Shown here piece after piece: positions 53,784 to 63,770 of a stretch of 64,000 nucleotides of DNA (its first letter is position 1; every line of letters starts with the position of its first letter). A program made the position numbers and the translations under genes. Origin of the DNA: Brevundimonas sp. Lineage in GTDB: Bacteria; Pseudomonadota; Alphaproteobacteria; Caulobacterales; Caulobacteraceae. The notes under the pieces were generated by a model. That model had not been told where the DNA came from, made no database searches, and saw only the letters and a list, made by a program, of their open reading frames with translations. The stretch covers positions 248,001 through 312,000 of the forward strand of contig JACVCC010000001.1 in the NCBI GenBank assembly GCA_016742215.1, read 5' to 3'.

Positions 53784-54899
53784 TCAGGCTTTAGGTTTGC
53801 GGTAGTAGCGTTGCGCCACGAACGGCATGGCGATGACTTCAGCGGCCGCGGCCTTGCCGCGCACGATCACTTTCAGGTCCGTGCCCAGGTCGGCGAAAGC
53901 CGGCGGCACATAGCCCATGGCGATGTTGCGGCCGAGCGTCGGCGACGGGCCGCCCGAGGTGATCTTGCCGATGACGTTGCCGTCGGCGTCAGCGATCTCG
54001 GCGCCCTCGCGGGCCGGGGCGCCTTCCTTGACGCTCAGACCGACGCGAACGCGCGACGGGCCGTCGGCCAGTTGTTTGAGGATACGGTCGGCGCCGTTGA
54101 AGTCGGCGCGCTCCTTGCGCGACTTCGACAGGGCGAAGGTCAGGGCGCCCTCGACCGGGCTGGTCGCCGGATCGATGTCGTGGCCGTGCAGGGGCAGGCC
54201 CGCCTCAAGGCGCAGGCTGTCGCGGGCGCCCAGGCCGATCGGCTTGACGCGGGCGTCCTTCAGGATCTCGTTCCAGACGCGCTCGGCCTGATCAGCCGGC
54301 ACCGAGATCTCGTAGCCATCCTCGCCGGTGTAGCCCGACCGGGAGACGTAGCAGTCGACGCCGAACACCATCAGGCGGGCGCAGTCCATGAAGCCCATCT
54401 CGGCCAGAACCGGCTCGTGGGCTTCCATGACGGCCGCGGCCTCGGGGCCCTGGATCGCGATCAGGGCGCGATCATCCAGAATCTGCAGGGTCGCGTCACC
54501 CTCGAGGTTGGCCGACCAGAAGGCGAAGTCCTCGTCCTTGTTGCCGGCATTGACGACGACGAACAGGCCGTCGTGGTCGGGCTTGCCGGCCATCAGGTCG
54601 TCGATAATGCCGCCGTCCTTGTTCAGCAGCAGCGAGTACTTCTGCTTGCCGGCCTTCAGGATTGCATAGTCGCCGGGCACGAAGCGCTCGAACTGGGCGA
54701 TGGCGTCGGCGCCGGTGATCTTGCACTGGCCCATGTGGGAGACGTCGAACAGGCCGGCGTGTTCGCGGGTCCAGCGGTGCTCGGCCAGCACGCCTTCGTA
54801 CTGGACCGGCATGTCGTAGCCGCCGAAGCCGACCATGCGGGCGCCGGCCGCGCGGTGCGCGGCGTTCAGCGGGGTGACCTTCAGGGTTTCGTCGCTCAT
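53784..54899 (-). CDS. gcvT: Glycine cleavage T protein (aminomethyltransferase)
   Basis: 371 residues. Tetrahydrofolate-binding landmarks: GLFDVSHMGQCKITG, SRSGYTGEDGYEISVPAD and LGARDSLRLEAGLPLHGHD. It releases ammonia and forms methylene-THF from the H-protein intermediate. First gene of the operon, 53 bases after a tandem glycine riboswitch. Confidence 0.95.
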   Translation of the reverse strand: MSDETLKVTPLNAAHRAAGARMVGFGGYDMPVQYEGVLAEHRWTREHAGLFDVSHMGQCKITGADAIAQFERFVPGDYAILKAGKQKYSLLLNKDGGIIDDLMAGKPDHDGLFVVVNAGNKDEDFAFWSANLEGDATLQILDDRALIAIQGPEAAAVMEAHEPVLAEMGFMDCARLMVFGVDCYVSRSGYTGEDGYEISVPADQAERVWNEILKDARVKPIGLGARDSLRLEAGLPLHGHDIDPATSPVEGALTFALSKSRKERADFNGADRILKQLADGPSRVRVGLSVKEGAPAREGAEIADADGNVIGKITSGGPSPTLGRNIAMGYVPPAFADLGTDLKVIVRGKAAAAEVIAMPFVAQRYYRKPKA

Positions 54900-54952
54900 T
54901 CAGACTCTCGCGGTCGCGTGTTGTGGCGGAAGCTCCGCCGTCCTCGCGCCCC

Positions 54953-55136
54953 CGCTGTCCTGAAGCCTGAGAGATTCCGGCGTCCTCATGAGGCGCCTTG
55001 CTCCGTCGGCGAGGCCATAGGCCTGCTTTCCAGCGTCCTTGCGCCCTCGCGGTCCTTTTGCCTGAGCGTTTCCGGGGCGGTTGCGCCTTCGGCTCCGGGC
55101 CCGCCTGAACGGTCCCGATCTCTCCCGCGAGAGCGC
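54953..55136 (-). promoter_or_regulatory. Tandem glycine riboswitch of the gcv operon
   Basis: Two glycine aptamers read on the minus strand. The first (55136-55041) closes with a 12-bp P1 (GCGCTCTCGCGG with CCGCGAGGGCGC, one G-U) and contains CCGAAGGCGCAA and CTCAGGCAAAAGGACC. The second (55035-54953) closes with CGCTG/CAGCG and contains GGAAAGCAGGCC, CCGACGGAGCAAG and TCTCAGGCTTCAGGAC. A hairpin at 54925-54939 (GGCGGA/TCCGCC) lies between it and gcvT and may be part of the expression platform. Glycine binding is expected to turn the operon on. Confidence 0.93.
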
Positions 55137-55210
55137 CGCGACCTAGGCCCCGACTCCGGTGTGAAGTCAAGCGAGGCGGCGCGTGGACGGCCTGTCCAGC
55201 GCACAATTTG

Positions 55211-55241
55211 AAAGGGCCTCCCGGACGAGACCGGGAGGCCC
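55211..55241 (-). terminator. Rho-independent terminator of the 55266-55727 gene
   Basis: A perfect 11-bp stem GGGCCTCCCGG / CCGGGAGGCCC, 6-base loop, followed on the minus strand by TTT and an AT-rich run. It follows the stop of the exported-protein gene by about 25 bases and lies upstream of the riboswitch. Confidence 0.85.
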
Positions 55242-55265
55242 TCCCATTCGGAGAGGCGTTTCGCC

Positions 55266-55727
55266 CTACGGCGTCTCGGTGATCAGCAGCTGCGCCCGTC
55301 CGGGCGTCGAGCCATAGGTGCCGACCCAGACGTCATAGACGCCGCTCTGCGGGTTGTTGAAACGGACCTCTGCGTCGCCGTCGCCGTAGCTGTCGTCGTC
55401 ACAGCGCCACGAGCCGTTCGGGCCGTTGATGACCAGGGTCGTGTCTTCACCCGAGCGGGTGCGGAAAACGAGCGGCAGGCCGCCGGCGGTGTAGGTGACC
55501 TGATAGTCGGGCGCGTTGCTGATCTTTCCCACGCAGCCGTTGCCCAGACGCGAGGCGTCGATGGTGCCGCCGGCCACCATGGTCACCGCATGCGGATCCG
55601 GCGTGAAACCGGCCGAAAGGCGAACTTCCCCGAAATTGGCCGTCTGGCTGGCGTCCTGCGCAAGGGCAGGCGCGGCGACAGCGGTCAGGACGCAGGCGAG
55701 CGCCAGCGCATTCAGGCGATTGATCAT
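55266..55727 (-). CDS. Small exported beta-rich protein (PPC-like)
   Basis: 153 residues. Signal peptide 1-23 ending in ALAQ. The mature protein is beta-rich, with DTTLVINGPNGSWRCDDDS and NPQSGVYDVWVGTYGS near the C-terminus, which resembles bacterial pre-peptidase C-terminal (PPC) type modules standing alone. Two Cys residues may pair. Function unknown. A strong terminator follows it. Confidence 0.7.
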   Translation of the reverse strand: MINRLNALALACVLTAVAAPALAQDASQTANFGEVRLSAGFTPDPHAVTMVAGGTIDASRLGNGCVGKISNAPDYQVTYTAGGLPLVFRTRSGEDTTLVINGPNGSWRCDDDSYGDGDAEVRFNNPQSGVYDVWVGTYGSTPGRAQLLITETP

Positions 55728-55844
55728 TTCAGTACCCCCAACAAGAGCGCGACGACGTCGCGGCGCAAACCCGGAACAGCCCGGTGACGGGGCCAGTTCT
55801 GCGGGTCGAACGTGAACCGGTCATGAATGGTCAAGCTTGGTGCG

Positions 55845-56852
55845 TCAGCCCGCCGCGTAGGCCCTCACTTCCGCGATCCGGGCGGCCTTGTCTGCATCCG
55901 GGAGGAAGCTCCCCTCGAAGCTGTTGATCGCCATCTGCGTCACCTGCTCCCGGGTCAGGTCGACGGCGCGGGCGAGCTGGCTGTAGTTCTCGTTCACATA
56001 GCCGCCGAAGTAGGCCGGGTCGTCCGAGTTCAGGGTCACGTGCAGGCCGCGGCGGAGCATCTCGGGGACCGGATGGTCCTTGAGGTCGTGAACCACGCAG
56101 AGCTTCAGGTTCGACAGAGGGCAGACCGTCAGGGTCATCTGTTCGGCGGCCAGGCGCTCGATCAGGGCCTCGTCCTCCATCGAACGGTTGCCGTGGTCCA
56201 TGCGGTCGATGTGCAGCAGGTCCAGAGCCTCATGGACATAGGCCGGCGGTCCTTCCTCTCCGGCATGGGCGCACAGCTTCAGGCCCAGTTCGCGCGAGGC
56301 GGCGAAGACGCGCTCGAACTTCGACGGCGGGTGTCCGACCTCGGAGGAATCGAGCCCGACGCCGATAAAATGGTGCAGATACGGCTTCGCCATCTCCAGT
56401 GTGGCGAAGGCCTCGTCCTCGGTCAGATGGCGCAGGAAGCTGAGGATCAGGCCGGAGGTGACGCCCAGTTCGGCCTTCGCCCGGTCCATGCCGGCGCTCA
56501 GCCCCTCGACGACCACGCCGAAGGGCACGCCCCGGTCGGTGTGGGTCTGCGGATCGAAGAAGATTTCGGCGTGACGCACATTGTCGGCTGCCGCACGCCG
56601 GAAATAGGCGAAGGCGAGGTCCTCGAAATCCTGTCGCGTCAGCAGAACCTTGGCCCCCGCGTAATAGATGTCGAGGAAGTCCTGCAGGTTCGAGAAGTCA
56701 TAGGCCGCGCGCACGGCCTCGACGCTGTCGAACGGGATGGAAATGCCGTTGCGCTGCGCCAGCGCGAACATCAGCTCGGGCTCCAGCGAGCCCTCGATGT
56801 GCAGGTGCAGTTCGGCCTTGGGCAGGCCGGCGATATAGGCGTCGAGCGACAT
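55845..56852 (-). CDS. Adenine deaminase (adenosine deaminase-like family)
   Basis: 335 residues. Zinc and catalytic motifs: HLHIEGSL (H16, H18), HAGEEG and TLNSDDPAYFGGYVNENY. The SDDPAYFGGY segment is characteristic of the fungal/bacterial adenine deaminase branch, whereas true adenosine deaminases usually have a different loop here. So adenine to hypoxanthine is more likely than adenosine to inosine. Generic databases may call it add. Its start is 28 bases after the argS stop. Confidence 0.88.
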   Translation of the reverse strand: MSLDAYIAGLPKAELHLHIEGSLEPELMFALAQRNGISIPFDSVEAVRAAYDFSNLQDFLDIYYAGAKVLLTRQDFEDLAFAYFRRAAADNVRHAEIFFDPQTHTDRGVPFGVVVEGLSAGMDRAKAELGVTSGLILSFLRHLTEDEAFATLEMAKPYLHHFIGVGLDSSEVGHPPSKFERVFAASRELGLKLCAHAGEEGPPAYVHEALDLLHIDRMDHGNRSMEDEALIERLAAEQMTLTVCPLSNLKLCVVHDLKDHPVPEMLRRGLHVTLNSDDPAYFGGYVNENYSQLARAVDLTREQVTQMAINSFEGSFLPDADKAARIAEVRAYAAG

Positions 56853-56880
56853 GGGCTTCTCCTTGCCGGGGAAGCTTAGC

Positions 56881-58683
56881 CTACATCCTCTCCGGCGTGT
56901 CGATTCCCAGAAGGTTCAGCGCCTTCTCGAGCTGGTCGAGCGCGGCTTTCGACAGCGCCAGGCGCGAGCCCCTGGTCGCCTCGTCCGGCGCGATCAGCAC
57001 CGGGCAGGCCGCGTAGAATTTCGAGAACGACTGGGCCAGCCGGTAGGCGTGCTCGGCGATGACGTGCGGCATCCGCTTGTCGTAGGCCTCGACCGTCGCC
57101 TGCGAGAAGGCGTCCAGCGTCAGGGCCAGATCGCGTTCCGCCGGCTCGACGACGGCGATGGGGCCCGGCTTCGCGCCCTGGTCCGCCGCCTTGCGCAGCA
57201 GGGATTTGATGCGGACGGCCTGGTACAGCAGGTACGGCCCGGTCTTGCCCTCGAAGCTCATGAAGCGGTCGAGGTCGAAGACGTAGCTGGTGGTCCGACT
57301 GTTCGACAGATCGGCGAACTTCAGCGCCGCGACGGCGACCTTGTGCGCGATGTCCTCGAACTCGGTCTCGGGCAGATCATCGCCCAGCTTCGCTTCCTTC
57401 AGACGCTCGCGCGCCTTGTCGGTGGCCTGGGTGATCAGGTCGTGCAGTTTCAGGACGCCGCCCGCGCGGGTCTTGAAGGGCTTGCCATCCGGCCCGTTCA
57501 TCGTGCCGAAGCCGAGGTGGTTCAGTTGGCCCTCGACGGCATAGCCAGCGAGACAGGCGCCGCGGAACACCTGCTCGAAATGCTCGGCCTGACGTTCGTC
57601 GACGACGTAGAGGACCAGATCGAAGTCCTGATCCCGGCGACGCTGCTTGATCGTGGCCAGGTCGGTCGTGCCGTACATGGCCGAGCCTTCCGAGGAGACG
57701 ACCAGCAGGGGCGGAGGGCTAGGCGCCTCGATCACACTGCCGTCGGCCAGCTTCTTCTTGCGGGTCTCGCCGGGACGGGCGACGTGCACCACCTGGGCGC
57801 CGTCGTCCTCGACCAGCAGGCCCTTCTGGCGCAGTTCGTCGACCATGCCGGGGATCAGCGGATCCGCATCGGACTCGCCGTTCCACAGGTCGAAGGTGAC
57901 GCCCAGAGCCGAGAACTCGCGCTGCAGGGCCGCCATCGAGACGTCGTGCATGTGCTTCCACAGGGCGCGGTAGCCGGCGCGGCCGCCCTGCAGTTCCGCC
58001 GTCGCCTTGCGGGCGCGGTCGCGGAAGGCCGGGTCTTCTTTCGCCTTGGCCGCGGCCTGCGGATACAGCCGCTCGAGATCCTCCAGCGTGACCGGGCTCT
58101 CGGCCGGGAAGGGGCCTTCGCCATCGGCCATAAAGGCGTCGACCTTGCCCTCGTCGCTCGTGGCGACAATCAGCAGGCCCATCTGGAAGCCCCAGTCGCC
58201 GAAGTGGGCGTCGCCCCAGACGGTGTCGCCCCGGAAGCGGTACAGGCGCTTCAGGCTCTCGCCGATGATCGACGAGCGCAGGTGGCCGACGTGCATCGGC
58301 TTGGCCACGTTCGGGCCGGCGTAGTCTATGACGACCTTGCGCGGCTCGGCGACGAGGGCGGCGCCGGAATGATCGGCGTCGGCGGCGACCTCGGCCGCGC
58401 GCTTCGCCAGCGCCGCGTCGGAGAGCTTCAGGTTGATGAAGCCCGGCCCGGCGATCTCGATGGAGGACAGGCGTGCATCGCCTTCCAGATGGGCGGCGAC
58501 CTTCGCGGCCAGCTCACGCGGGTTGGCCTTCAACGCCTTGGCGGCGGCCAGCGCCCCGTTGGACTGGAAGTCGGCCAGGTCGGGACGGTCGGATGCGGTG
58601 ACGCGGGCCAGCGCCGTGTCCACGCCTTCGGCGGCGAAGGCGGCTGCGACCGCTTCGCCCAGCTCAGTCCTGAGGTCGGTCAT
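56881..58683 (-). CDS. argS: Arginyl-tRNA synthetase
   Basis: 600 residues, full length class I synthetase. HIGH-type motif in [20 protein letters not shown], the KMSK-like region is degenerate as often in ArgRS ([15 protein letters not shown]), and the C-terminal anticodon domain is intact. It charges tRNA-Arg; a tRNA-Arg(CCU) gene lies at 479. The start overlaps the stop of the exported-protein gene by one base (TAATG). Confidence 0.96.
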   Translation of the reverse strand: MTDLRTELGEAVAAAFAAEGVDTALARVTASDRPDLADFQSNGALAAAKALKANPRELAAKVAAHLEGDARLSSIEIAGPGFINLKLSDAALAKRAAEVAADADHSGAALVAEPRKVVIDYAGPNVAKPMHVGHLRSSIIGESLKRLYRFRGDTVWGDAHFGDWGFQMGLLIVATSDEGKVDAFMADGEGPFPAESPVTLEDLERLYPQAAAKAKEDPAFRDRARKATAELQGGRAGYRALWKHMHDVSMAALQREFSALGVTFDLWNGESDADPLIPGMVDELRQKGLLVEDDGAQVVHVARPGETRKKKLADGSVIEAPSPPPLLVVSSEGSAMYGTTDLATIKQRRRDQDFDLVLYVVDERQAEHFEQVFRGACLAGYAVEGQLNHLGFGTMNGPDGKPFKTRAGGVLKLHDLITQATDKARERLKEAKLGDDLPETEFEDIAHKVAVAALKFADLSNSRTTSYVFDLDRFMSFEGKTGPYLLYQAVRIKSLLRKAADQGAKPGPIAVVEPAERDLALTLDAFSQATVEAYDKRMPHVIAEHAYRLAQSFSKFYAACPVLIAPDEATRGSRLALSKAALDQLEKALNLLGIDTPERM

Positions 58684-59363
58684 TACTGTTCCGTGGTCGG
58701 TGCGGCTGGAGCCGTGCCCGCGTTCACGCGGAAGCGGCTGCCCGAGCGGTTGAACTCGGCCATCTCCGGGGTGACGTCGAAGCCGACGAGGATCTCGAAG
58801 TTGCTACCGCTTGTCTCGATCGAGGCTCGCGGGATGACGATGGTGTTGTCCTGGGTGATCTCGGTGCGGTTCGAGCCAGGCTCGAAGGTGACCGGAAGGT
58901 CGAAGTAGACCTTGTCCAGAACAGCGCGGTTCCGCTCGGTCACTGCGATCCAGTAGCGGTAGGTGCGACCATTGCCCTCGGCCTGCGGACCGCGGCCGAG
59001 GCTGAACAGCACGCGGGTCTGCACCTCGATCGGTTCGTCGGCCTGATAGGCGCAGTCCGAAACCAGACCTTCGATCTCGCCGGTGTAGCCGATGTTGGAG
59101 GCGCTCACGCGACCGCCCGGCATTTCGACATAGCGAGCGGCGTCGTAGAGAATCTTCACATAGGGGCAGGGGCCCGCGGCGGCGCGCCGCTGCAGCGGCG
59201 CAATGCGGGGCGCGCGGGTGCTGCGCTGGGGTTGCTCGCCGGCCTGTTGTCCGCTGCCGCCCGGTCGCTGGGACTGGGCCTCGGCAATGGAGGGGGCCAT
59301 GCCGACCGAGAGGGTGGCGGCGGCCATCAGCGAGGCCAGGGAAACCTTCAGGACGCGACGCAT
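58683..59363 (-). CDS. Conserved exported protein of unknown function
   Basis: 226 residues from the ATG at 59363, which has a GGAAGAG site. The signal peptide is about 1-31, ending SIAEAQ. A Gln/Pro/Arg-rich linker follows, then a beta-rich domain with two Cys ([30 protein letters not shown]). It is co-translated with argS by a one-base overlap. I do not recognise a named family. Confidence 0.7.
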   Translation of the reverse strand: MRRVLKVSLASLMAAATLSVGMAPSIAEAQSQRPGGSGQQAGEQPQRSTRAPRIAPLQRRAAAGPCPYVKILYDAARYVEMPGGRVSASNIGYTGEIEGLVSDCAYQADEPIEVQTRVLFSLGRGPQAEGNGRTYRYWIAVTERNRAVLDKVYFDLPVTFEPGSNRTEITQDNTIVIPRASIETSGSNFEILVGFDVTPEMAEFNRSGSRFRVNAGTAPAAPTTEQ

Positions 59364-59510
59364 CAATGCTCTTCCAGAAACGAGGAGGCGGCGACAGCCC
59401 GACGCCGACCGCACGCTTGCCGCTGATAGCGGCTAAAGCGAGGCGCGGCAAACCCGCGCGAGCGGAAAGGGCGGTGGCGAACCGGGCAGCGAGAGACTAG
59501 GTTCCGCGCC

Positions 59511-60482
59511 ATGACCGTGCACCAGCCGATCCATCCGGCCGAAAAGCGTCCCCTCACCGTCCGCCTCGCCACGCCGAGAGGCTTCTGCGCGGGCGTTGAC
59601 CGGGCCATCCAGATCGTCGAACGCGCCATCGAGAAGTATGGCGCGCCGGTCTATGTGCGGCACGAGATCGTCCATAACCGCCATGTCGTCGAGCGCCTGA
59701 AAGCGATGGGCGCGGTCTTCGTCAAGGAACTGGACGACTGCCCCGACGACCGGCCGGTGGTCTTCTCCGCCCACGGCGTGCCCAAGTCGGTGCCGGAGAC
59801 GGCGAGGAAGCGCGAGATGCTCTATCTCGACGCCACCTGTCCGCTGGTGTCCAAGGTCCACGTCGAGGCCGAGCGGCATTTCGCGGCGGGGCGCCACATC
59901 ATCCTGATCGGCCACGCCGGCCACCCAGAGGTCGTCGGCACCATGGGGCAGCTTCCGGCGGGCGCCATCAGCCTGATCGAGACGGTCGAGGACGCCGAGG
60001 CCTTCGAGCGCCCCGGCGATCAGCCTCTTGCCTATGCCACCCAGACGACGCTGTCGGTGGACGACACCGCCGAGATTCTCGCCGCGCTCAAGCGCCGGTT
60101 CCCGGAGTTGCCGGACCCTCACAAGGAAGACATCTGCTACGCCACCACCAATCGTCAGGAGGCCGTGAAGCGGCTGGGCGAGGGTTGCGAGCTGGTGCTG
60201 GTCGTGGGCTCCAAGAACTCGTCCAACTCGGTCCGTCTGGTCGAGGTGGCCATGAAGGCTGGCGCTCGTGACGCCCGGCTGGTCGATGACGCCAGTCATG
60301 TCGACTGGCGCTGGCTGGACGGGGTCTCCACCCTTGGCATCACAGCCGGGGCTTCCGCACCCGAGAAGCTGATCGTCGAGCTGATCGAGGCGGTGGGCGA
60401 ACGCTTCGCCGCCGAGGTCATCGAGGACAACGGCGCACGCGAGACCGTCACCTTCAAGCTGCCGCGGGTCCTGACCGCCTGA
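59511..60482 (+). CDS. ispH: 4-hydroxy-3-methylbut-2-enyl diphosphate reductase
   Basis: 323 residues. The three iron-sulfur Cys are in [24 protein letters not shown] and [14 protein letters not shown]. It makes isopentenyl and dimethylallyl diphosphate, the last MEP step, feeding ispA. Stand-alone gene 147 bases from the divergent exported-protein gene. Confidence 0.97.
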   Translation: MTVHQPIHPAEKRPLTVRLATPRGFCAGVDRAIQIVERAIEKYGAPVYVRHEIVHNRHVVERLKAMGAVFVKELDDCPDDRPVVFSAHGVPKSVPETARKREMLYLDATCPLVSKVHVEAERHFAAGRHIILIGHAGHPEVVGTMGQLPAGAISLIETVEDAEAFERPGDQPLAYATQTTLSVDDTAEILAALKRRFPELPDPHKEDICYATTNRQEAVKRLGEGCELVLVVGSKNSSNSVRLVEVAMKAGARDARLVDDASHVDWRWLDGVSTLGITAGASAPEKLIVELIEAVGERFAAEVIEDNGARETVTFKLPRVLTA

Positions 60483-60550
60483 TCGGAAGGCAAGCGGAGC
60501 CTTTGCTGTTTCCTCGCGTTAACGCCGTTGTCCGAAACCGGGAACCGTCC

Positions 60551-61474
60551 ATGCGCCGTCTGACTCCTACCATTGCCGCCGTCTCCGCCCTGGCCCTGAC
60601 CGTGGCTGCCTGCTCGCAGGAGGCGGCCGAGCCGCCCGCGCCGGTCACGCCCTCGCCGACGGCGACGACACCGGCCGCGCCTCCGGTCAGCTATGCCTGC
60701 GAGAGCGGCCAGTCGGTTACGGTCGCCTATCCGGATACCTCGACGGCCCAGCTGACCTATCAGGGCCAGACCTACACTCTGCGCACGGTGCAGGCGGCCT
60801 CGGGCGCCCGGTACACCGGCTCGGGCATTGAATGGTGGACGGCCACGCGTGACGGGACCGAGAGCGCGACCCTCAGCCGCCTCGGCCCGAACGAGGAGGT
60901 CGGTTCGGCGGTACTGGAGCGCTGCAGCCGGCCTTCATCCGGGCCGATCGCGCCGCGGCCGCAGCCGACGCCGCAACCTGCGCCCGGCGGGGTCCTGCCG
61001 ACGGCGACTGCCCAGCCCTGCCGCGGACCCCAGCTGAAGCTCTCCAGCGAAGGCGGAGACGCCGGCGCGGGCAATCGTGTCATCAACATCGGCGTTCAGA
61101 ATATCGGCAGCGCCGCCTGCACCCTGACCGGCTATCCGGGCGTGGTGCTGCAGGACCGTCAGGGCCGCAACCTGACCGCCATCCGCAGCGAGCAGAGCCC
61201 GGGCAGCTACTTCACACAGGGGCAGGCGCCCGCGCCAGTCACCCTCGCTCCCCAGGCCAAGGCGGCGTTCGAACTGGCCTGGTCGGTGGTGCCGAACGAG
61301 GGCGCGGGCGAGCGCAACTGTCCGGCCGCGACCCGCATTCGGGTGACCGCGCCGGGCGATACGGCGGCGGTGTCGCTGGACACGCCGATCACGCCCTGTG
61401 GCGGCCGTATCCGCGTCAGCCCGATCCGCTCGCTGACCGGCGCGCCGCACCCCGCGCCCGAGCCGACTGCTTAA
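60551..61474 (+). CDS. Lipoprotein with MliC-like and DUF4232 domains
   Basis: 307 residues from the ATG at 60551. Lipobox LTVAAC with Cys near 20. Residues about 45-125 match the MliC pattern (YACESGQSVTVAY, ASGARYTGSGIEWW), the family of membrane-bound c-type lysozyme inhibitors. After a Pro-rich linker, residues about 155-295 match DUF4232 (CRGPQLKLSS, NIGSAACTLTGYPGVVLQD, with paired Cys). DUF4232 is best known from actinobacteria. An envelope-protection role is inferred from MliC. Confidence 0.8.
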   Translation: MRRLTPTIAAVSALALTVAACSQEAAEPPAPVTPSPTATTPAAPPVSYACESGQSVTVAYPDTSTAQLTYQGQTYTLRTVQAASGARYTGSGIEWWTATRDGTESATLSRLGPNEEVGSAVLERCSRPSSGPIAPRPQPTPQPAPGGVLPTATAQPCRGPQLKLSSEGGDAGAGNRVINIGVQNIGSAACTLTGYPGVVLQDRQGRNLTAIRSEQSPGSYFTQGQAPAPVTLAPQAKAAFELAWSVVPNEGAGERNCPAATRIRVTAPGDTAAVSLDTPITPCGGRIRVSPIRSLTGAPHPAPEPTA

Positions 61475-61482
61475 GGGGGTTC

Positions 61483-61497
61483 AATCCGTCACGGATT
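61483..61497. promoter_or_regulatory. Perfect palindrome upstream of kbl-tdh
   Basis: AATCCGT-C-ACGGATT, 7+7 with a single central base, 17 bases before the kbl start. It could be an operator or an mRNA hairpin that hides the ribosome site. No other copy was noticed in the intergenic regions I read closely. Confidence 0.4.
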
Positions 61498-61514
61498 CGG
61501 CGTAGCGAGCGCGC

Positions 61515-62705
61515 ATGACAGCGACCTTCCATGACCGCGTCTCCGCGGAACTCGCCGATATCGACGCGCAGGGCCTGACCAAGCCCGAGCGGGTCATCGC
61601 CTCGCGCCAGGGGCCCGTCATCAAGGTGGGCGGGCGCGATGTGCTGAACTTCTGCGCCAACAACTACCTCGGTCTCGCCGGCGACGAACGGGTCACCCAG
61701 GCGGGAATCAGGGCGCAGGAACAGTGGGGCGCCGGCACCGCCTCGGTCCGCTTCATCTGCGGCACGCTTGAGATCCACAAGGAGCTGGAGCGGGCGATCG
61801 CCGACTACCTCGGCTTCGAGGACACGATCCTGTTCGCCGCGGCCTTCGACGCCAACGGCGGCATCTTCGAGCCCCTGTTCACCGACGCCGACGCCATCGT
61901 GTCGGATAGCCTGAACCACGCCTCGATCATCGACGGCGTGCGGCTGTGCAAGGCGAAGCGCTACCGCTTCGCCACGTCGGACATGGACGATCTGGAAGCC
62001 CAGCTGAAGCAGGCCCGCGCCGATGGCGCCCGCGAGATCGTCATCGCGACCGACGGCGCCTTCTCGATGGACGGCTATATCGCGAAGCTGAAGGACATCC
62101 GGGCGCTGGCCGACAAATACAACGCCCTGATCATGGTCGACGACTGCCACGCCACGGGCTTCCTTGGCCCTCAGGGCCGCGGCTCCTATGCACACCACGG
62201 CGTCGAGGTCGACTTCGTCACCGGCACCTTCGGCAAGGCGCTGGGCGGGGCCATGGGCGGCTTCATCTGCGCCAAGGCGAACGTCGTCGCCCTGCTGAAG
62301 CAGCGCGCTCGCCCCTACCTGTTCTCGAACGCCCTCTCGCCGGCCGTCTGCGGCTCGTCGCTGGAGGCCATCCGCATCGCCGCCGGCAGCGAGGGCGACG
62401 CCCTGCGCACCCAGCTGTTCTCCAACGCCGCCCGCTATCGCGCGGCGATGACCGAGACCGGCTTCAACCTGCTGCCGGGCGAGCACCCGATCATCCCGGT
62501 GATGCTGGGCGACGCCAAGCTGGCGCAGGAGATGGCGGCCCGCATGCTGGAGCTGGGCGTCTACGTCATCGGCTTCAGCTTCCCGGTGGTTCCGCGCGGC
62601 CAGGCCCGCATCCGCACGCAGATGTCGGCCGCGCACACCTTTGAACAGATTGATCAAACGGTCGCGGCATTCACGACGGCCGGCAAGGAACTGGGAGTGA
62701 TCTGA
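61515..62705 (+). CDS. kbl: Glycine C-acetyltransferase (2-amino-3-ketobutyrate CoA ligase)
   Basis: 396 residues. Alpha-oxoamine synthase family with the pyridoxal phosphate Lys in FVTGTFGKALGGAMGGFI and landmarks CANNYLGLAGD and DDCHATGFLGP. It splits 2-amino-3-ketobutyrate into glycine and acetyl-CoA. The stop overlaps the tdh start by one base (TGATG family), so the pair is co-translated. Confidence 0.96.
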   Translation: MTATFHDRVSAELADIDAQGLTKPERVIASRQGPVIKVGGRDVLNFCANNYLGLAGDERVTQAGIRAQEQWGAGTASVRFICGTLEIHKELERAIADYLGFEDTILFAAAFDANGGIFEPLFTDADAIVSDSLNHASIIDGVRLCKAKRYRFATSDMDDLEAQLKQARADGAREIVIATDGAFSMDGYIAKLKDIRALADKYNALIMVDDCHATGFLGPQGRGSYAHHGVEVDFVTGTFGKALGGAMGGFICAKANVVALLKQRARPYLFSNALSPAVCGSSLEAIRIAAGSEGDALRTQLFSNAARYRAAMTETGFNLLPGEHPIIPVMLGDAKLAQEMAARMLELGVYVIGFSFPVVPRGQARIRTQMSAAHTFEQIDQTVAAFTTAGKELGVI

Positions 62706-63757
62706 TGACCGACACCATGAAGGCCCTCGCCAAGACAAAACCCGAGGTCGGCCTTGAGTTGATCGACGCCCCGATCCCGACGCCGGGCGACGAGGACGTG
62801 CTGATCAAGGTCAAGCGCACCGCTGTCTGCGGCACCGATATCCACATCTGGAACTGGGACGAGTGGTCCCAGAAGAACGTCCCGGTGCCGATGATCACCG
62901 GCCACGAATTCTCGGGCGAGATCGTCGCCATCGGCAAGGACGTCGACCGTCGGCTGAAGCTGGGCCAGCGCGTGTCGGCCGAGGGGCATGTCATCGACCT
63001 GAACTCGGAAGCCGCCCGCGCCGGCCACTTCCATCTGGATCCGGACACCCGCGGCATCGGCGTGAACCGCCAGGGCGCCTTCGCCGAGTACGTTGTGGCG
63101 CCGGCCTTCAACGTCATCGAGCTGCCGGACGACGTGCCCTATGAGATCGGTTCGATCCTCGATCCGTTCGGCAACGCCGTGCACACCGCACAGCAGTTCG
63201 ACCTGCTGGGCGAGGATGTCATCGTCACCGGCGCCGGACCGATCGGCATGATGGCCGCCGCGGTCGCGCGCCACGCCGGCGCGCGGACGGTGGTCCTGAC
63301 CGACATCAACGACTTCCGCCTCGAGTTGGCCCAGAAGGTCGCCCCGGGCGTGCGCACGGTGAACACCACCAAGGAAGACCTGCGCGACGTCATGCACGAG
63401 CTGGGCCTCAAGGTCGGCTTCGACGTGGCGCTGGAGATGTCCGGCTCGCCCATCGCGTTCAAACAGTGCGTCGACACCCTGATCATGGGCGGCGGCATGG
63501 CCTTGCTGGGCATCCCGTCCAAGCCGATGGAAACCGACTGGGGCCAGATCATCCTCAAGGCGCTGACCATCAAGGGCGTCTACGGCCGCGAGATGTTCAC
63601 CACCTGGCGCAAGATGCTGGGCCTGCTGAAGGCCGGTCTGGACCTGCAGCCGCTGATCACCCACCAGATGGGCTACGAACAGTACCGCGAGGGCTTCGAG
63701 GCCATGCGGTCGGGCCAGTCGGGCAAGGTCGTGCTCAACTGGGACAAGGCGGCCTGA
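62705..63757 (+). CDS. tdh: L-threonine 3-dehydrogenase
   Basis: 350 residues. Zinc-dependent medium-chain dehydrogenase: catalytic Cys in AVCGTDIHIWNWDEW, GHEFSGEIVAIGKDV, and the NAD loop VTGAGPIGMMAAAVARHAGA. It oxidises threonine to 2-amino-3-ketobutyrate, the kbl substrate. Together kbl and tdh convert threonine to glycine and acetyl-CoA. Confidence 0.97.
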   Translation: MTDTMKALAKTKPEVGLELIDAPIPTPGDEDVLIKVKRTAVCGTDIHIWNWDEWSQKNVPVPMITGHEFSGEIVAIGKDVDRRLKLGQRVSAEGHVIDLNSEAARAGHFHLDPDTRGIGVNRQGAFAEYVVAPAFNVIELPDDVPYEIGSILDPFGNAVHTAQQFDLLGEDVIVTGAGPIGMMAAAVARHAGARTVVLTDINDFRLELAQKVAPGVRTVNTTKEDLRDVMHELGLKVGFDVALEMSGSPIAFKQCVDTLIMGGGMALLGIPSKPMETDWGQIILKALTIKGVYGREMFTTWRKMLGLLKAGLDLQPLITHQMGYEQYREGFEAMRSGQSGKVVLNWDKAA

Positions 63758-63770
63758 CAGGAACACACTG

